A model generated the notes under the pieces. That model did not search any database. It was not told where the DNA came from and saw nothing but the letters and a program-made list of their open reading frames with translations. Of a stretch of 64,000 nucleotides of DNA, positions 19,604 through 29,828 are shown in pieces. The translations under genes and the position numbers were made by a program. The stretch comes from Salinicola tamaricis. Its GTDB lineage: Bacteria; Pseudomonadota; Gammaproteobacteria; Pseudomonadales; Halomonadaceae. The stretch lies in contig NZ_CP023559.1 of NCBI RefSeq assembly GCF_003006155.1, forward strand, positions 1,426,001 to 1,490,000, written 5' to 3'. How positions within the stretch are numbered: position 1 is the first letter of the stretch; every line of letters starts with the position of its first letter.

Positions 19604-20689
19604 TTAATGCTCACGGCCATCAACTCCCAGAGTTTTTTGTGTTCTATAGAAGCTCATTGAAAGCACGGCCGAGCTTCTCCGCCTGCCGGCCATGAGAGTG
19701 AGCACTCGCCAACTTCGAAAGCGAATCCCCAGGGTGGTGAGGTCATCCTGCTCGATCAGTCGCTCAATACGCGCCACCCACGCCTGGATATCGCGACTAT
19801 CGAGAATCAGATCGGCATGCGCTTCTTCGATCAACTCCGCTGCACCGGTGGTCCGCGAAAGCAACACCGGCGTACCGCAGGCCATCGCCTCTAACCCCAC
19901 CAAACCGAACTCCTCGATATGCGCCGGCAGCACGAATAGATCCAGCGCACCATAAAGGGTCTCGACATCGCTGACCGTCGAGTGCCACTCGAACGCGTCG
20001 GCGATGCCGGCGGCTGCGGCCTGCTGGCGGTAAGGGGCAGAATCGTCCTTGCCCACTACCAGGAAGCGGCAGCGCCCAGGCAAACGCTGCGTTAGTGCCG
20101 CCGCCATCTCGACGAAGCCCGCCACGTTGCGCTTGGTGAAGTTGCCGGAGGTGATCAAGCCGATCAGGAAGGTGTCATCGCCAGCCCCGAGCGCCTGGCG
20201 CCGGGCGTGGCGATCCCCCCGAGCACGCTCGAGGTTGAACACCGTGGGGTCGTAACCGGGATAAATGATTCTATCTTCGTGGTCGCGATGCCGTAGCGCT
20301 CACACAGCTCTTCCGCCATCAGACGTGAATTGACCGCCACCTGAACGAAACTTGCCCCTCCCCAGCACGTGATCGTGGATCGCCGCGACCTCGTGCCCCG
20401 CCGGCAGATCGCGCCCATGGATCAGGCGGCTGGCGAGGTGCACGCAGTTGTGCATGTAGACCGTATCCGGCGTCTCGACGTCACCGTGACTCACCAGCAG
20501 TGCCGGACGCTGACGGCGACACCAGCCTGCACCCGACGGTTGAACCAGAAACGCCGGAAAGGGCCTTTCAACGGCCAGCGCCACAGGCGTACCAGCTCGG
20601 CACCGAGGCGCTCGGCCAGCGCAGGGCGGCCCGCTCAGCCAGAATGACCACGCGATATCCCTGCCTGCGAGAAATTCGGCCTGGTTCAT
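19604..20689 (-). CDS. Glycosyltransferase family 4 (group 1), heavily frameshifted
   Basis: The C-terminal half (19604-20240) is an intact GT-B donor domain: DTFLIGLITSGNFTKRNV, RFLVVGKDDSAPY and LPAHIEEFGLVGLEAMACGTPVLLS with the typical E-x7-E pattern. Upstream, family-like pieces appear in alternating frames: NQAEFLAG, GYRVVILAERA, RLGAELVRLWRWPLKGPF, HGDVETPDTVYMHNCVHLASRL and FVQVAVNSRLMAEELCERYGI. At least four indels between 20240 and 20690 are needed to join them. This could be locally poor sequence or a genuine decaying gene. Start ATG 20689 is tentative. Confidence 0.6.
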
Positions 20690-20964
20690 GGCGACTCGCT
20701 AGCGCCGGTGCTCTTCCCACCTGACGAATGGCAATGGCCGCCAAGGGCTTGTGTGAATCGCGGGTCACGAGGCTTCCCCATGGGATGAAAACGAATAACA
20801 ACGAACATCAAGTGCACCGACGCAACAGAGCTGGGTGCCTGGCAACGAATACGTGCCTAGGCGCCCGCTCTCCGGCACGGGTACAATGCCGCGCGAACAG
20901 TGGACGGCGCCTGGCCGTCAGTCAAACCGCCGGCTGACGATGGCGGCGCCAACGGAAACCGGCC

Positions 20965-21714
20965 ATGGCTCTTTCGACCTATCATCACCGCGGTACCCAC
21001 ATCTTATACGATCCGGCACATCTCGCTCAGCCCGATCACGCGCTACTGCCCGCCCCGGGCCCGGCCTGGCTGAACCCAGCAGCGTGGCAAGCCAAGGGTC
21101 TGGTGGTGGGCTCGGCCCCCGGACGTGGGGCGAGCCAGTTTCTGCAGGTAAAAGACCAGGCCTGGGTACTGCGCCCCTATCGGCGTGGCGGCATGGTCGC
21201 CCGCGTCAATGAGCAGCGCTATCTATGGCAGGGCCTCGAGCGCACCCGGGCCTTCCGCGAGATGCGCCTGACCCTGGCGCTTTACGAGCGCGGCCTGCCG
21301 GTACCGGCCCCGGTGGCCGCGCTGGTCTGCCGCCAGGGTCCTACCTACCGTGCGGCACTGCTGACCCAGCGACTGGCGCACTCGCGCGCGCTGGCCGACT
21401 GCCTGGATCCGGATGCGACCGCGCTGCTGCATGACGTGGGGCGGGTCATTCGGCGCTTCCACGACGTTGGCCTCGACCATGTCGATCTCAACGCACGCAA
21501 CCTGCTGATATCGACCGATCCGACTTCAGGTCGCAACAAGGTGTGGATGATAGATTTCGACCGCTGCCGCCTACGCCCGGCCGGGACCTGGCAGCAGCGC
21601 AACCTGGCACGTCTGGAACGCTCTCTGACGCGCTTCTCCACCGCGAACGCCAGCGCCCTCTTCGCCGCCATCTGCGATGGCTATCACGGCGCCGACGCTC
21701 CTGATCAAGGTTAG
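20965..21714 (+). CDS. kdkA: 3-deoxy-D-manno-octulosonic acid kinase
   Basis: A 249-aa small kinase of the KdkA/InaA family that phosphorylates Kdo of the inner core on the cytoplasmic side. The kinase core has WVLRPYRRGGMVA (Lys/Arg region), MRLTLALYERGLPVPAPVAA, the catalytic loop HDVGLDHVDLNARNLL and the metal-binding MIDFDRCR. The frame is intact. The next gene, a YejM-like protein, begins 5 bp after its stop, so the two are probably cotranscribed. Confidence 0.88.
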   Translation: MALSTYHHRGTHILYDPAHLAQPDHALLPAPGPAWLNPAAWQAKGLVVGSAPGRGASQFLQVKDQAWVLRPYRRGGMVARVNEQRYLWQGLERTRAFREMRLTLALYERGLPVPAPVAALVCRQGPTYRAALLTQRLAHSRALADCLDPDATALLHDVGRVIRRFHDVGLDHVDLNARNLLISTDPTSGRNKVWMIDFDRCRLRPAGTWQQRNLARLERSLTRFSTANASALFAAICDGYHGADAPDQG

Positions 21715-21718
21715 TCCC

Positions 21719-23558
21719 ATGCACGACACTCTGAGACGCCGCTGGCTACCACGCTGGTCTTCGCCCTGTTGCAGCTACCGCTGGTGTGGCTGATCGCCCT
21801 GCGCTACACCCCCCTATCTGCTGGCTGCAGCACGATGCCATGGGTATCGCCTATCTGGATCCTGACCTGGATCGGGCACTTCGGCATGCTGGTGCTGCTC
21901 GGCTGGCTGCCGCTGGCATACTGGCGCTGGTGCTCAAGTCGCGCTGGCTATGGCTGCCGGCCACACTGCTGGGCGCGCGGGACTGTGTGCGCTGCTGCTC
22001 GATACGGTGGTCTACGCCCAGTACCGTTTTCACGTGAACCTGTTCATGGTGTCGCTGTTCTTGAACGACAAGAATGGCGAGATCTTCGACTTCACCACCT
22101 CCACCTGGCTGGTGGTCGGCGCCTGTGTCGTGGTGGCGCTGGCGCTGGAAGCCGGCTCGCCCGCCGGGTGATCATCGGCGATCGCGCGCGCCGCCTGCCC
22201 AAGGGCCTGATCTGCGGCGTGATTCTGCTGACGCTGATCGGCAGCCACGTCGTGCACCTGATCGCGGATGCTCGCTACATGCGCAGCGTCACCCAGCAGG
22301 TGGGCATCTACCCGCTGCGTTCCCGGCCACCGCCAAGGACTTCATGGAGAAGCATGGCTGGCTCGACCCGCGTGCGGCGCGCGCCGAGCGCGCCGACATC
22401 GACGGCAAGCAGGCGCAGAATCTCGACTGGCCCAAGCACCCGCTGAGCTGCCAGTCAGACTCGCCGCCCAACGTCCTGGTGGTGCTGATCGACTCCTGGC
22501 GCGCCGATGAATACGGCCCCGAGAACACGCCCAATCTCTACGCCGCACTCGACGCCAGCGGCCGACGCTATCTCGATCACTTCAGCGGCGGCAACGCCAC
22601 CCGCAACGGCACCATGAGCCTGTTCTACGGGCTGACCGGCAACTACTACGCCTATCTGGACAATACCCAGACCCCGGCGCTTTTGATCACGCAGATGCAG
22701 AAGCAGGGCTACGCCATGGGTATCTTCGCCTCGGCCAGCCTCAACGGTATCGGCTTCGATCGCACCATCTTCTCCTCGATCGACTCGCTGCGTCTGCGCA
22801 CCGAAGGGCCAACGCCTGCCGCGCGCGATCGCCAGATGACCGACGACTGGCTGGCCTGGCTGTCGCAGCAGGAGCAGTCAGACACGCAGCCGTGGTTCGG
22901 CATGCTGTTCTACGACGCCCCCCACGGCTACGACGTACCGGCGGACGCAGCCCAGCCCTATCAGCCTTCAGTCCAGGATATGAACTATCTGAAGCTGGGG
23001 CCGGATACCGACCCGACGCCCTACTTCAATCGCCACCGCAATGCTGTCCACTACGATGACACCCTGCTCGGCGAGGTGATCGACGATCTCAAAGCCAAGG
23101 GCGAGTGGGACAACACGCTGCTGGTGGTCACCGCCGATCACGGCCAGTCGTTCAACGACTTCGGCAAGAATTATTGGGGCCACAACAGCAACTTCGCCGC
23201 CCCCCAGACCCACGTGCCGATGATCGTGCACGGCCCTGGCGTCGACCCCGGCACGGTCGACGGCATGACCAGTCATCTCGACGTGGCACCGATGCTGATG
23301 CGCCATGCCCTCGGCTGCACCAACCCGCTCTCCGACTATGCCCAGGGCGTCGACCTGCTCACCCCGGGTATCGATCAGCCCTGGGTCCAGGCCAGCAGCT
23401 ACCTGGATTACGGCATCATCGAGCCGTCGCGGATCACCGTGATCGACGGTGCCGGCCAGTGGCAGATTCTCGACCACCGCCTCGATCCGATTCCCGGCGC
23501 TGAGTTCTCGCCCGCGGTGTTCCAGGCGATGCAGACTTTCCGTCAGTTCTATCGCTAG
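21719..23558 (+). CDS. YejM/PbgA (LapC)-like inner-membrane sulfatase-fold protein (several frameshifts)
   Basis: In E. coli this protein senses LPS and controls LpxC degradation through LapB/FtsH. The periplasmic C-terminal domain is intact from about 22440: NVLVVLIDSWRADEYGPENT, a GNATRNGTMSLFYGLTG segment at the position of the sulfatase nucleophile, and VVTADHGQSFNDFG. The N-terminal transmembrane part is in alternating frames: LVFALLQLPLVWLIALRYT, HVNLFMVSLFLNDKNGEIFDF and WLVVGACVVVALALEAG. At least four indels between 21750 and 22430 are required. ATG 21719 follows kdkA directly. Corrected length is about 613 aa, close to E. coli YejM (586 aa). Confidence 0.8.
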
Positions 23559-23627
23559 GGCATCGACGGCTACAATGGACGCCCCCGGGCCCCGGGCGCG
23601 CGTCCATCGACGACTCAGGATACAGCC

Positions 23628-24416
23628 ATGGCTAATATCACCGGCGTGGTGATCACGCTCAACGAAGCGGACAACATCGAAGCCTGCCTGGCCTCGCTGA
23701 GACGCGTGTGCCAGGAGCTGATCGTGGTCGATTCCGGCTCGCGCGATGCCACCGTGGCTCTGGCCGAGGCCTGCGGCGCGCGCGTCATCAACCAGCCTTA
23801 TCTGGGCGACGGTCCGCAGAAGAACGTCGGCCCGGCAGCCGCCAGCCATCGCTGGGTGCTGTCGCTGGACGCCGACGAGCGTCTCACCGACGCGGCGGTG
23901 GCCACGATCGGCGCCCTCGATCTCGAGAACACGTCGCACGACGCCTTCGCCCTGCGCCGGCGCAACTTCATCGGCAGTCGCTGGGTAAAGCGCTGCGGCT
24001 GGTACCCGGACTACTGTCTGCGACTCTACGATCGCCAGCGCTGCGCCTTCTCCGACTCGCGCCAGCACGCCTCGGTACAGGCACACCAGCCGCACCGGCT
24101 CGATGCCGATCTCGAGCACTACTCCTTCGCCAACCTGGGCGAGCTGTTCGGCAAGGCCAGCGGGCGCTTCTCCAACCGTGCCGCCAAGATCATGTATCTG
24201 AAGGGCAAGCGCGCCAATGCCGGCTCGCCGGCGCTGCACGGTGCCAATGCCTTCGTGCGCAAGTACCTGTTCCAGGGCGGCATGCTGGGGGGGCTGGACG
24301 GCCTCTCGGTATCGCTCTCCGCGGCGGTCAACGCCTATCTCAAGTACGCCAAACTGCTCGAACTCCAGCGTGACGCCCGGGTGCGCGACGCCGAAGATTT
24401 CGACAAGGTGTGGTGA
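23628..24416 (+). CDS. Glycosyltransferase family 2 (WaaE/KdtX-like)
   Basis: A 262-aa GT2 protein, intact. The N-terminal nucleotide-sugar domain shows GVVITLNEADNIEACLASL, IVVDSGSRDATVALAE and SLDADERLT (the DxD-type metal site), followed by RRRNFIGSRWVKRCGWYPDYCLRLYDR, a stretch typical of core beta-1,4-glucosyltransferases such as WaaE. Its C-terminal hydrophobic helix suggests membrane association. The next GT4 gene begins almost at its stop. Confidence 0.85.
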   Translation: MANITGVVITLNEADNIEACLASLRRVCQELIVVDSGSRDATVALAEACGARVINQPYLGDGPQKNVGPAAASHRWVLSLDADERLTDAAVATIGALDLENTSHDAFALRRRNFIGSRWVKRCGWYPDYCLRLYDRQRCAFSDSRQHASVQAHQPHRLDADLEHYSFANLGELFGKASGRFSNRAAKIMYLKGKRANAGSPALHGANAFVRKYLFQGGMLGGLDGLSVSLSAAVNAYLKYAKLLELQRDARVRDAEDFDKVW

Positions 24417-24420
24417 ACGC

Positions 24421-25501
24421 ATGCCGGCTACCCCCTGCATGTACGCCACGTCAATCTCGCCCGCGGCTTCGTGGCGGCGAGCGCCAGACGCTGCTGCTGA
24501 TCGAGGCGCTGGCACAGCTCGGACAGGCCCAAGGCGGTATCACCCAGAGTCTGGTATGCCGACGCGACTCACCGCTGCGCACGCAGCTGACAACCCCGGA
24601 GGTGCAACTGATCGATGCCGACCACGCCCTGGCCGGGCATCTGCGTGGGCCGCGCCCCAGTCTGGTCCACGCCCATGAAGCCAAGGCGGTGCACTGGGCC
24701 TGGCTCGAAGGGCGCCTGCGCGGCACGCCCTACCTGCTCACTCGACGCGTGCCCCAGCCGGTCAAGGACAAACCCTTCAACCGCCTGACCTATGGTGCTG
24801 CGGCCCGCGCCGTGGCGATCTCCTCGGTGATCGAGACCCACCTGCGCCAGCGCGCCTGGTGCCCGGTCGAGCGTATCCCCAGCGTGCTCTCCGGTCAGTA
24901 CAGCGACCCGGCGCGGGTCGCGGCGCTGCGCCAGCGTTTCACCGGTCACCCGGTGATCGGCCACATCGGCGCGCTGGTCGACCGCCACAAGGGCCAGCGG
25001 ATCCTGCTCGACGCCGCCCGCCGCCTGCGTGAAAGTCACCCCGAGGTGCGCTTCCTGCTGCTCGGCGAGGGTGAAGATGCGGATGCGCTCGCGGCCGAGA
25101 GCCGGGATCTCGACAACGTGATCTGGGAAGGCTTCCAGCCCAACGTCGGCGACTATCTCGAGATCATGACGCTATTCGCCTTCCCTTCGCGCAACGAGGG
25201 CCTGGGCTCGACGCTGCTCGATGCCATGGACCATGGCGTGCCGATCGTGGCGAGCCGGGTCGACGGCATCCCGGATCTGATCGAGGATGGCGTCAGCGGG
25301 GTGCTGGTGCCGCCCGCCGACGGTGCTGCCCTGAGCGCGGCGCTGGCGAGGCTGCTCGACGATCCGCCACGGCGCCGGGCGCTGGCCACGGCGGCCCGTG
25401 CGCGTTTGGCGGCGTTCACACCGGCAGCCATGGGCGCGGCCTACCTGGCGTGTTATCGGCGCATCCTCGATGAGCGCGGACCACAGTCGCCCGGCACCTG
25501 A
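24421..25501 (+). CDS. Glycosyltransferase family 4 (WaaG-like) (one frameshift)
   Basis: A GT-B fold transferase of about 360 aa. The N-terminal phrase HVRHVNLARGFRGGERQTLLL is split across two frames near 24470; the rest reads PSLVHAHEAKAVHWAWLEG, VIGHIGALVDRHKGQRILLDA, FLLLGEGEDADALAAE and FAFPSRNEGLGSTLLDAMDHG, including the E-x7-D/E donor site. The start is tentative (ATG 24421; GTG 24410 is an alternative) because of the frame problem. Its position between a WaaE-like GT2 and a sugar epimerase indicates a core or surface-glycan role. Confidence 0.8.
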
Positions 25502-25599
25502 CCTCAAGCAGGCGGCAGGCGTGACCGCGCCCGCTGCCACGAACAAAACAATGAGCGGACGGCGGGCACCAACAAGGCGCCGGCACCGAAGACGACACC

Positions 25600-26593
25600 A
25601 TGAAGCTACTCATCACCGGCATGGCCGGTTTCATCGGCCACGCCGTGGCCAGGCAGTTGGCCCCGCGGGATCGAGATAGTCGGTATCGACAATCTCAACG
25701 ACTATTACGACGTGGCTCTCAAGCGCGCGCGCCTCGCCGATCTCGAATCCTATGCCAACGTGCGTTTCGTCGCCTGCGATCTGACCGATCGCGACGGCAT
25801 GCAGGCGCTGTTCGCGCGCGAACGCTTCACCCGGGTGATCCATCTGGCCGCCCAGGCCGGCGTGCGCTACTCGCTCGAGAATCCCCACGCCTACACCGAC
25901 AGCAACATCAGCGGCCATCTCAACGTGCTCGAGTGCTGCGCGCATCACGCCATCGAGCATCTGGTCTATGCCTCCTCCAGCTCGGTCTACGGCATGAACC
26001 CCAAGGTGCCGTTTTCGACCCAGGACAACGTCGATCAGCCAATCAGTCTCTACGCGGCTACCAAGAAAGCCAACGAGCTGATGGCCTATACCTATGCCCA
26101 CCTGCATCGTCTACCGGTGACGGGGCTGCGTTTCTTCACCGTCTACGGCCCCTGGGGGCGACCCGACATGGCACCGTTCAAGTTCACCCGGGCGCTGCTG
26201 GCGGGCGAACCGATTCAGGTCTTCAACCATGGTGACATGCAGCGTGACTTCACCTATATCGACGACATCGTGGCCGGGGTGACGCGTATTCTCGAGGTGA
26301 TCCCGCTGGCAGGCAGTCTCGATGCCGACCCCGGCAGCCAGCGCCCGCCCTACGCGCTCTACAATATCGGCCATGGCAGCCCGGTGGCGCTGATGGACTT
26401 CATTCACGCCCTCGAGAAGGCGACCGGGCGCCAGGCACGCTGCGACTTCCAGCCCATGCAGCCGGGCGATGTGCCGCGAACCTGGGCGGACACCGAAGCC
26501 TTCTTCGCCGCCACCGGCTACCGCCCGCGAATCGGCGTGGATGAGGGCGTGGCACGCTTCGTCGACTGGTATCGGCGCTTCTATCGTGTCTGA
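25600..26593 (+). CDS. NAD-dependent sugar epimerase, UDP-glucuronate 4-epimerase type (one frameshift)
   Basis: Short-chain dehydrogenase of the extended family, probably making UDP-galacturonate. The NAD loop LLITGMAGFIGHAVARQL is in one frame and, after a shift near 25665, GIEIVGIDNLNDYYDVALKRARL continues in another; the NDYYDV motif is typical of UDP-GlcA 4-epimerases. The catalytic SSSSVYG and YAATKKANE (YxxxK) and the RFFTVYGPWGRPDMA segment are intact. Corrected length is about 331 aa. UDP-GalA would supply acidic sugars to the core or to a surface polysaccharide (inference). Confidence 0.82.
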
Positions 26594-26606
26594 CATCATG
26601 AGGCGC

Positions 26607-26756
26607 CAGGCTTTGTACGAAAACTACCTGCGCTCGGCAATACGGCGTTAAAAACCGGCTCAGAATGCTCATTTACACTCCGTAAACTCCGCGTTTTCGC
26701 CGATTTTTTGCCTTGTCTTGCCTTCGCTCGCTGACTTTTCGTACAAACCCTAAGGC
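26607..26756 (+). repeat. Covarying-stem interspersed repeat, copy A
   Basis: About 150 bp between the epimerase and ddl. Outer stem TTTGTACGAAAA with TTTTCGTACAAA; the core contains CGGCGTTAAAAACCGGCTC, ATGCTCATTTACACTCCG and TAAACTCCGCGTTTTCGCCG. Same orientation as copy B on the other side of ddl; copies C and D (42.7 and 53.6 kb) are inverted relative to it. Confidence 0.85.
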
Positions 26757-26854
26757 CATGATCAGCCCGGGCAGCGCAATGGACGGCGACGTGGCATCAT
26801 GGCGCGCAGGATGGCGCCCCAGGCGCTCACCAGATCTATCAGCGGAGCGGTGGC

Positions 26855-27952
26855 ATGAGCAAAATTCGGGTCGGGGTGATCTGCGGCGGCAAGTCGGCGG
26901 AGCACGAAGTCTCTCTGCAGTCGGCGAAGAACATCGTCGACGCGCTGGACCGCGAGCGCTTCGCGGTCAGCGTCATCGGTATCGACAAGCAGGGGCGGTG
27001 GCATCTCAATGCGGCCGATGACTTCCTGCGCCATGCCGATGATCCGCGGCGTATCGCACTCAACCCATCGGCGGGCGATCTCGCCCTGGTTCCGGGCCGC
27101 GCCAGCTCACAGCTGGTCGCCGCCGACGAGGCGCGCCAGGTCCTCGATCAGCTCGATGTGATCTTCCCCATCGTCCACGGCACCCTGGGCGAGGATGGCT
27201 CACTACAGGGGCTGCTGCGCATGGCCAACCTACCGTTCGTCGGCTCCGGCGTACTCGGCTCCGCCGTGGGCATGGACAAGGACGTGGCCAAGCGGCTGCT
27301 GCGCGATGCCGGCATCCCGGTTGCCCCCTTCGTCACCTATACCCGTCACAGCGCCCGCGAAGCGGACTTCGAGGCCCTGCGCGACACCCTGGGGACGCCG
27401 CTGTTCGTCAAGCCCGCCAATCAGGGCTCCTCGGTGGGCGTCAGCCGGGTCGAGAGTGCCGCGGCGTTCACCGAGGCCCTGGACCTGGCTCTGGCGTTCG
27501 ATCACAAGGTGCTGGTCGAGGCCGCCATCGACGGCCGCGAGATCGAGTGCGCGGTGCTCGGCAACGAACATCCCGAGGCCAGCGTCTGCGGCGAGATCGT
27601 GGTTTCCCAGGGCTTCTACTCCTACGACACCAAGTATATCGACGACGGCGCGACCATTGCCGTGCCGGCGGATATCGAAGAGGCGGCGAGCGAGCGTATC
27701 CAAGCGCTCGCGGTGCGCGCCTTCCAGGTGCTGGAATGCGCCGGCCTGGCTCGGGTGGATGTCTTCCTGACGCCGGCGGGCGAGGTGGTAATCAACGAGA
27801 TCAATACCCTGCCGGGCTTCACCCGTATCAGCATGTACCCCAAGCTGTGGCAGGCGAGCGGGGTGACCTATCCGGCGCTGGTGACGCGCTTGATCGAGCT
27901 GGCACTGGCGCGTCACGCCGCAGACGAAGCTCTACGCAGCTCGCGCGACTGA
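26855..27952 (+). CDS. ddl: D-alanine--D-alanine ligase (DdlA-sized)
   Basis: ATP-grasp enzyme that joins two D-alanines for the peptidoglycan precursor. The 365-aa frame is intact. Visible are the N-terminal [56 protein letters not shown], an omega-loop segment [11 protein letters not shown] and the ATP/Mg site [18 protein letters not shown]. The length fits DdlA (364 aa in E. coli) better than DdlB (306 aa), so a second, dcw-cluster ligase may exist elsewhere. Directly repeated elements lie on both sides, and its neighbours are LPS genes, an unusual location. Confidence 0.93.
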   Translation: MSKIRVGVICGGKSAEHEVSLQSAKNIVDALDRERFAVSVIGIDKQGRWHLNAADDFLRHADDPRRIALNPSAGDLALVPGRASSQLVAADEARQVLDQLDVIFPIVHGTLGEDGSLQGLLRMANLPFVGSGVLGSAVGMDKDVAKRLLRDAGIPVAPFVTYTRHSAREADFEALRDTLGTPLFVKPANQGSSVGVSRVESAAAFTEALDLALAFDHKVLVEAAIDGREIECAVLGNEHPEASVCGEIVVSQGFYSYDTKYIDDGATIAVPADIEEAASERIQALAVRAFQVLECAGLARVDVFLTPAGEVVINEINTLPGFTRISMYPKLWQASGVTYPALVTRLIELALARHAADEALRSSRD

Positions 27953-27953
27953 G

Positions 27954-28109
27954 AGGGTGTTTGCAAAATGTCTGCGCTCGACAATACGGCGTTGAAATCG
28001 ACCTCAAAATGCTCATTTATCCCCTGTAAACTCCGCTTTTTCGGTCGATTTCGCCTTAGCTACGCGCCCCGGTCTGGCCTTCGCTCGCCGAATTTGTAAA
28101 CACCCTCTG
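27954..28109 (+). repeat. Covarying-stem interspersed repeat, copy B
   Basis: About 155 bp just after the ddl stop. Outer stem GGGTGTTTGCAAAAT with ATTTGTAAACACCC (one interruption); the core matches copy A (CTGCGCTCGACAATACGGCG, ATGCTCATTTA, TAAACTCCGC, CCTTCGCTCGCCGA). Its terminal bases differ from copy A yet remain self-complementary. Confidence 0.85.
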
Positions 28110-28265
28110 AGATTCTTACGCAAAGTCGGCGAGGAAGCCGGTCACCGAACGGTCATGATAAAGTCATCCTGACCCGCCGCGAGCCGGCACGCTCGAGCAA
28201 CGGCAATCAGGCGGTACCCGGGATGGGTGCCGCGCCTCAGCGGACGTTCACGGATCGAAAACGTC

Positions 28266-29828
28266 ATGACTCTCTCCCGCAATACGCGACGTTGGTTTGC
28301 ACTTACTTACATCGGACTCTGCATCGGCTATGCGGTCATGGTGATGTGGGTGTTGCCCTGGTGGACCCCGGCGCTGCTCGCGCTGGCCTGGCTGGTACCG
28401 GCCCATCGCTTCGGCTGGGGTGCCCCCGAGCAGCGCGCGGCGCGGCGTCGGGCGTGGCCCTGGTCGCTGCTGCCGCTGGCCCTGTGGTGGGTCTATATCT
28501 ATCTCGACGACAGCTTCGGCAAGCTCGATCTCGGCGCGGTGATCTTCCACCTCCAGGCTGGCATCGAGGAGAACGGCAGCACCGACCGCCAGATCGCCGG
28601 CGCAATCTACACCCTCGCCGCCATCTTCATGCTGGTATGCGTGACCTGGCTGGTGCGCGCAGACCACCGCTGGCGCCTGTGGGAGCGCGTGCTCAGCCTA
28701 TTTCTGCTCGCCTTCAATCCGCTGCTGTTCGGACTCTCGCTGCGTGGCGCCTCGGTGATCGACGACAACGCCTCGTGGCTCGCCGATCGCTATCGTCCGC
28801 CGCAGATCGTCTCCGCCCCGAAGCAGCCGCCCAATCTGATCTATCTCTATCTGGAGAGCACCGAGCGCACCTATGCCGATACCCAGCGCTTCGGTAATGC
28901 CTACGAAGACCTGGCCGCGCTGGGCCAACGTGGCGTGGTCTTCCACGGCGTTCAGCAACTCGACAACACCGGCTGGACCATGGCCGGCATGGTTGCCAGC
29001 CAGTGCGGCGTGCCGCTGATGCCGGCGGGGCTGATGCACGACAACCAGTTCGAGCCGCTCTCCGACGTGCTTCCCGGCGTCGACTGCCTGGGCGACCTGC
29101 TCAAGGCCAGAGGCTACGCGCTGACCTTCATGGGTGGCGCCAGCACCAAGTTCGCCGGCAAGGCGAAGTTTTATCGCGGCCACGGCTTCGATACCGTGCT
29201 GGGCAAGGACGAGCTGCTGGATCGGGCCCCCAAGGACTACCTCAACGATTGGGGACTCTATGACGACACCCTGCTGGGCCTGGCCGAGGCGCGCATCCGC
29301 CGCCTGCACGACGCCCACAAACCCTACGCCTTCTTCGGTCTGACCCTGGCTGCGCATCCGCCGTTCGGCCATCCGTCACAATCCTGCCGCGACAATCAGG
29401 GGCCGTTCGACGGCTCCGACATTCTTTACTCGGTGAAATGCACTGGTTGGCTGGTCAAGAACTTCATTGCCCGGCTCGATGCCGATGGCCTGCTCGACAA
29501 CACGCTGGTGGTGGTGTCCAGCGATCACCTGTCGATGAAGAACTCAGCCTGGGAACAGCTGATCGCCGGACCGCGAGAAGATACTCTGATCCTGCTGGGC
29601 AAGCACCAGCGCCCTCGTCTGGTCGAACGCCAGGCCAGCATGGTCGACGTGCTACCGACAGTGCTCGAGGCGATGGGCTTTGGTGTGCCCGACCATCGCG
29701 CCGGCCTCGGCGTCTCGCTACTGTCGTCGCAGCCGACGCTGGTCGAGCGCTACTCGCTGGAGGAGCTCAACCAACGCATGCGTAGCGAGAACCGGCTGCA
29801 GGAGGAGCTATGGAACGGCGTCAATTAG
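28266..29828 (+). CDS. OpgB/MdoB-like phosphoglycerol transferase
   Basis: A 520-aa membrane-anchored alkaline-phosphatase-superfamily enzyme. E. coli OpgB moves phosphoglycerol from phosphatidylglycerol onto osmoregulated periplasmic glucans. Three to four N-terminal membrane helices (to about residue 170) precede a periplasmic domain with NLIYLYLESTERTY, the nucleophile region DNTGWTMAGMVASQCGVPL, YLNDWGLYDDTLLG and VVVSSDHLSMKNSAW, each closely matching E. coli MdoB. It is shorter than MdoB (763 aa), lacking the C-terminal part. ATG 28266 gives a proper N-terminus. Its setting among core-LPS genes leaves open another acceptor. Confidence 0.8.
   Translation: MTLSRNTRRWFALTYIGLCIGYAVMVMWVLPWWTPALLALAWLVPAHRFGWGAPEQRAARRRAWPWSLLPLALWWVYIYLDDSFGKLDLGAVIFHLQAGIEENGSTDRQIAGAIYTLAAIFMLVCVTWLVRADHRWRLWERVLSLFLLAFNPLLFGLSLRGASVIDDNASWLADRYRPPQIVSAPKQPPNLIYLYLESTERTYADTQRFGNAYEDLAALGQRGVVFHGVQQLDNTGWTMAGMVASQCGVPLMPAGLMHDNQFEPLSDVLPGVDCLGDLLKARGYALTFMGGASTKFAGKAKFYRGHGFDTVLGKDELLDRAPKDYLNDWGLYDDTLLGLAEARIRRLHDAHKPYAFFGLTLAAHPPFGHPSQSCRDNQGPFDGSDILYSVKCTGWLVKNFIARLDADGLLDNTLVVVSSDHLSMKNSAWEQLIAGPREDTLILLGKHQRPRLVERQASMVDVLPTVLEAMGFGVPDHRAGLGVSLLSSQPTLVERYSLEELNQRMRSENRLQEELWNGVN

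Noticed and set aside
22968..24515. Long minus-strand open frame opposite the YejM-like and GT2 genes
   Set aside because: Antisense shadow of GC-rich coding sequence; no protein family resemblance and it crosses two real genes.
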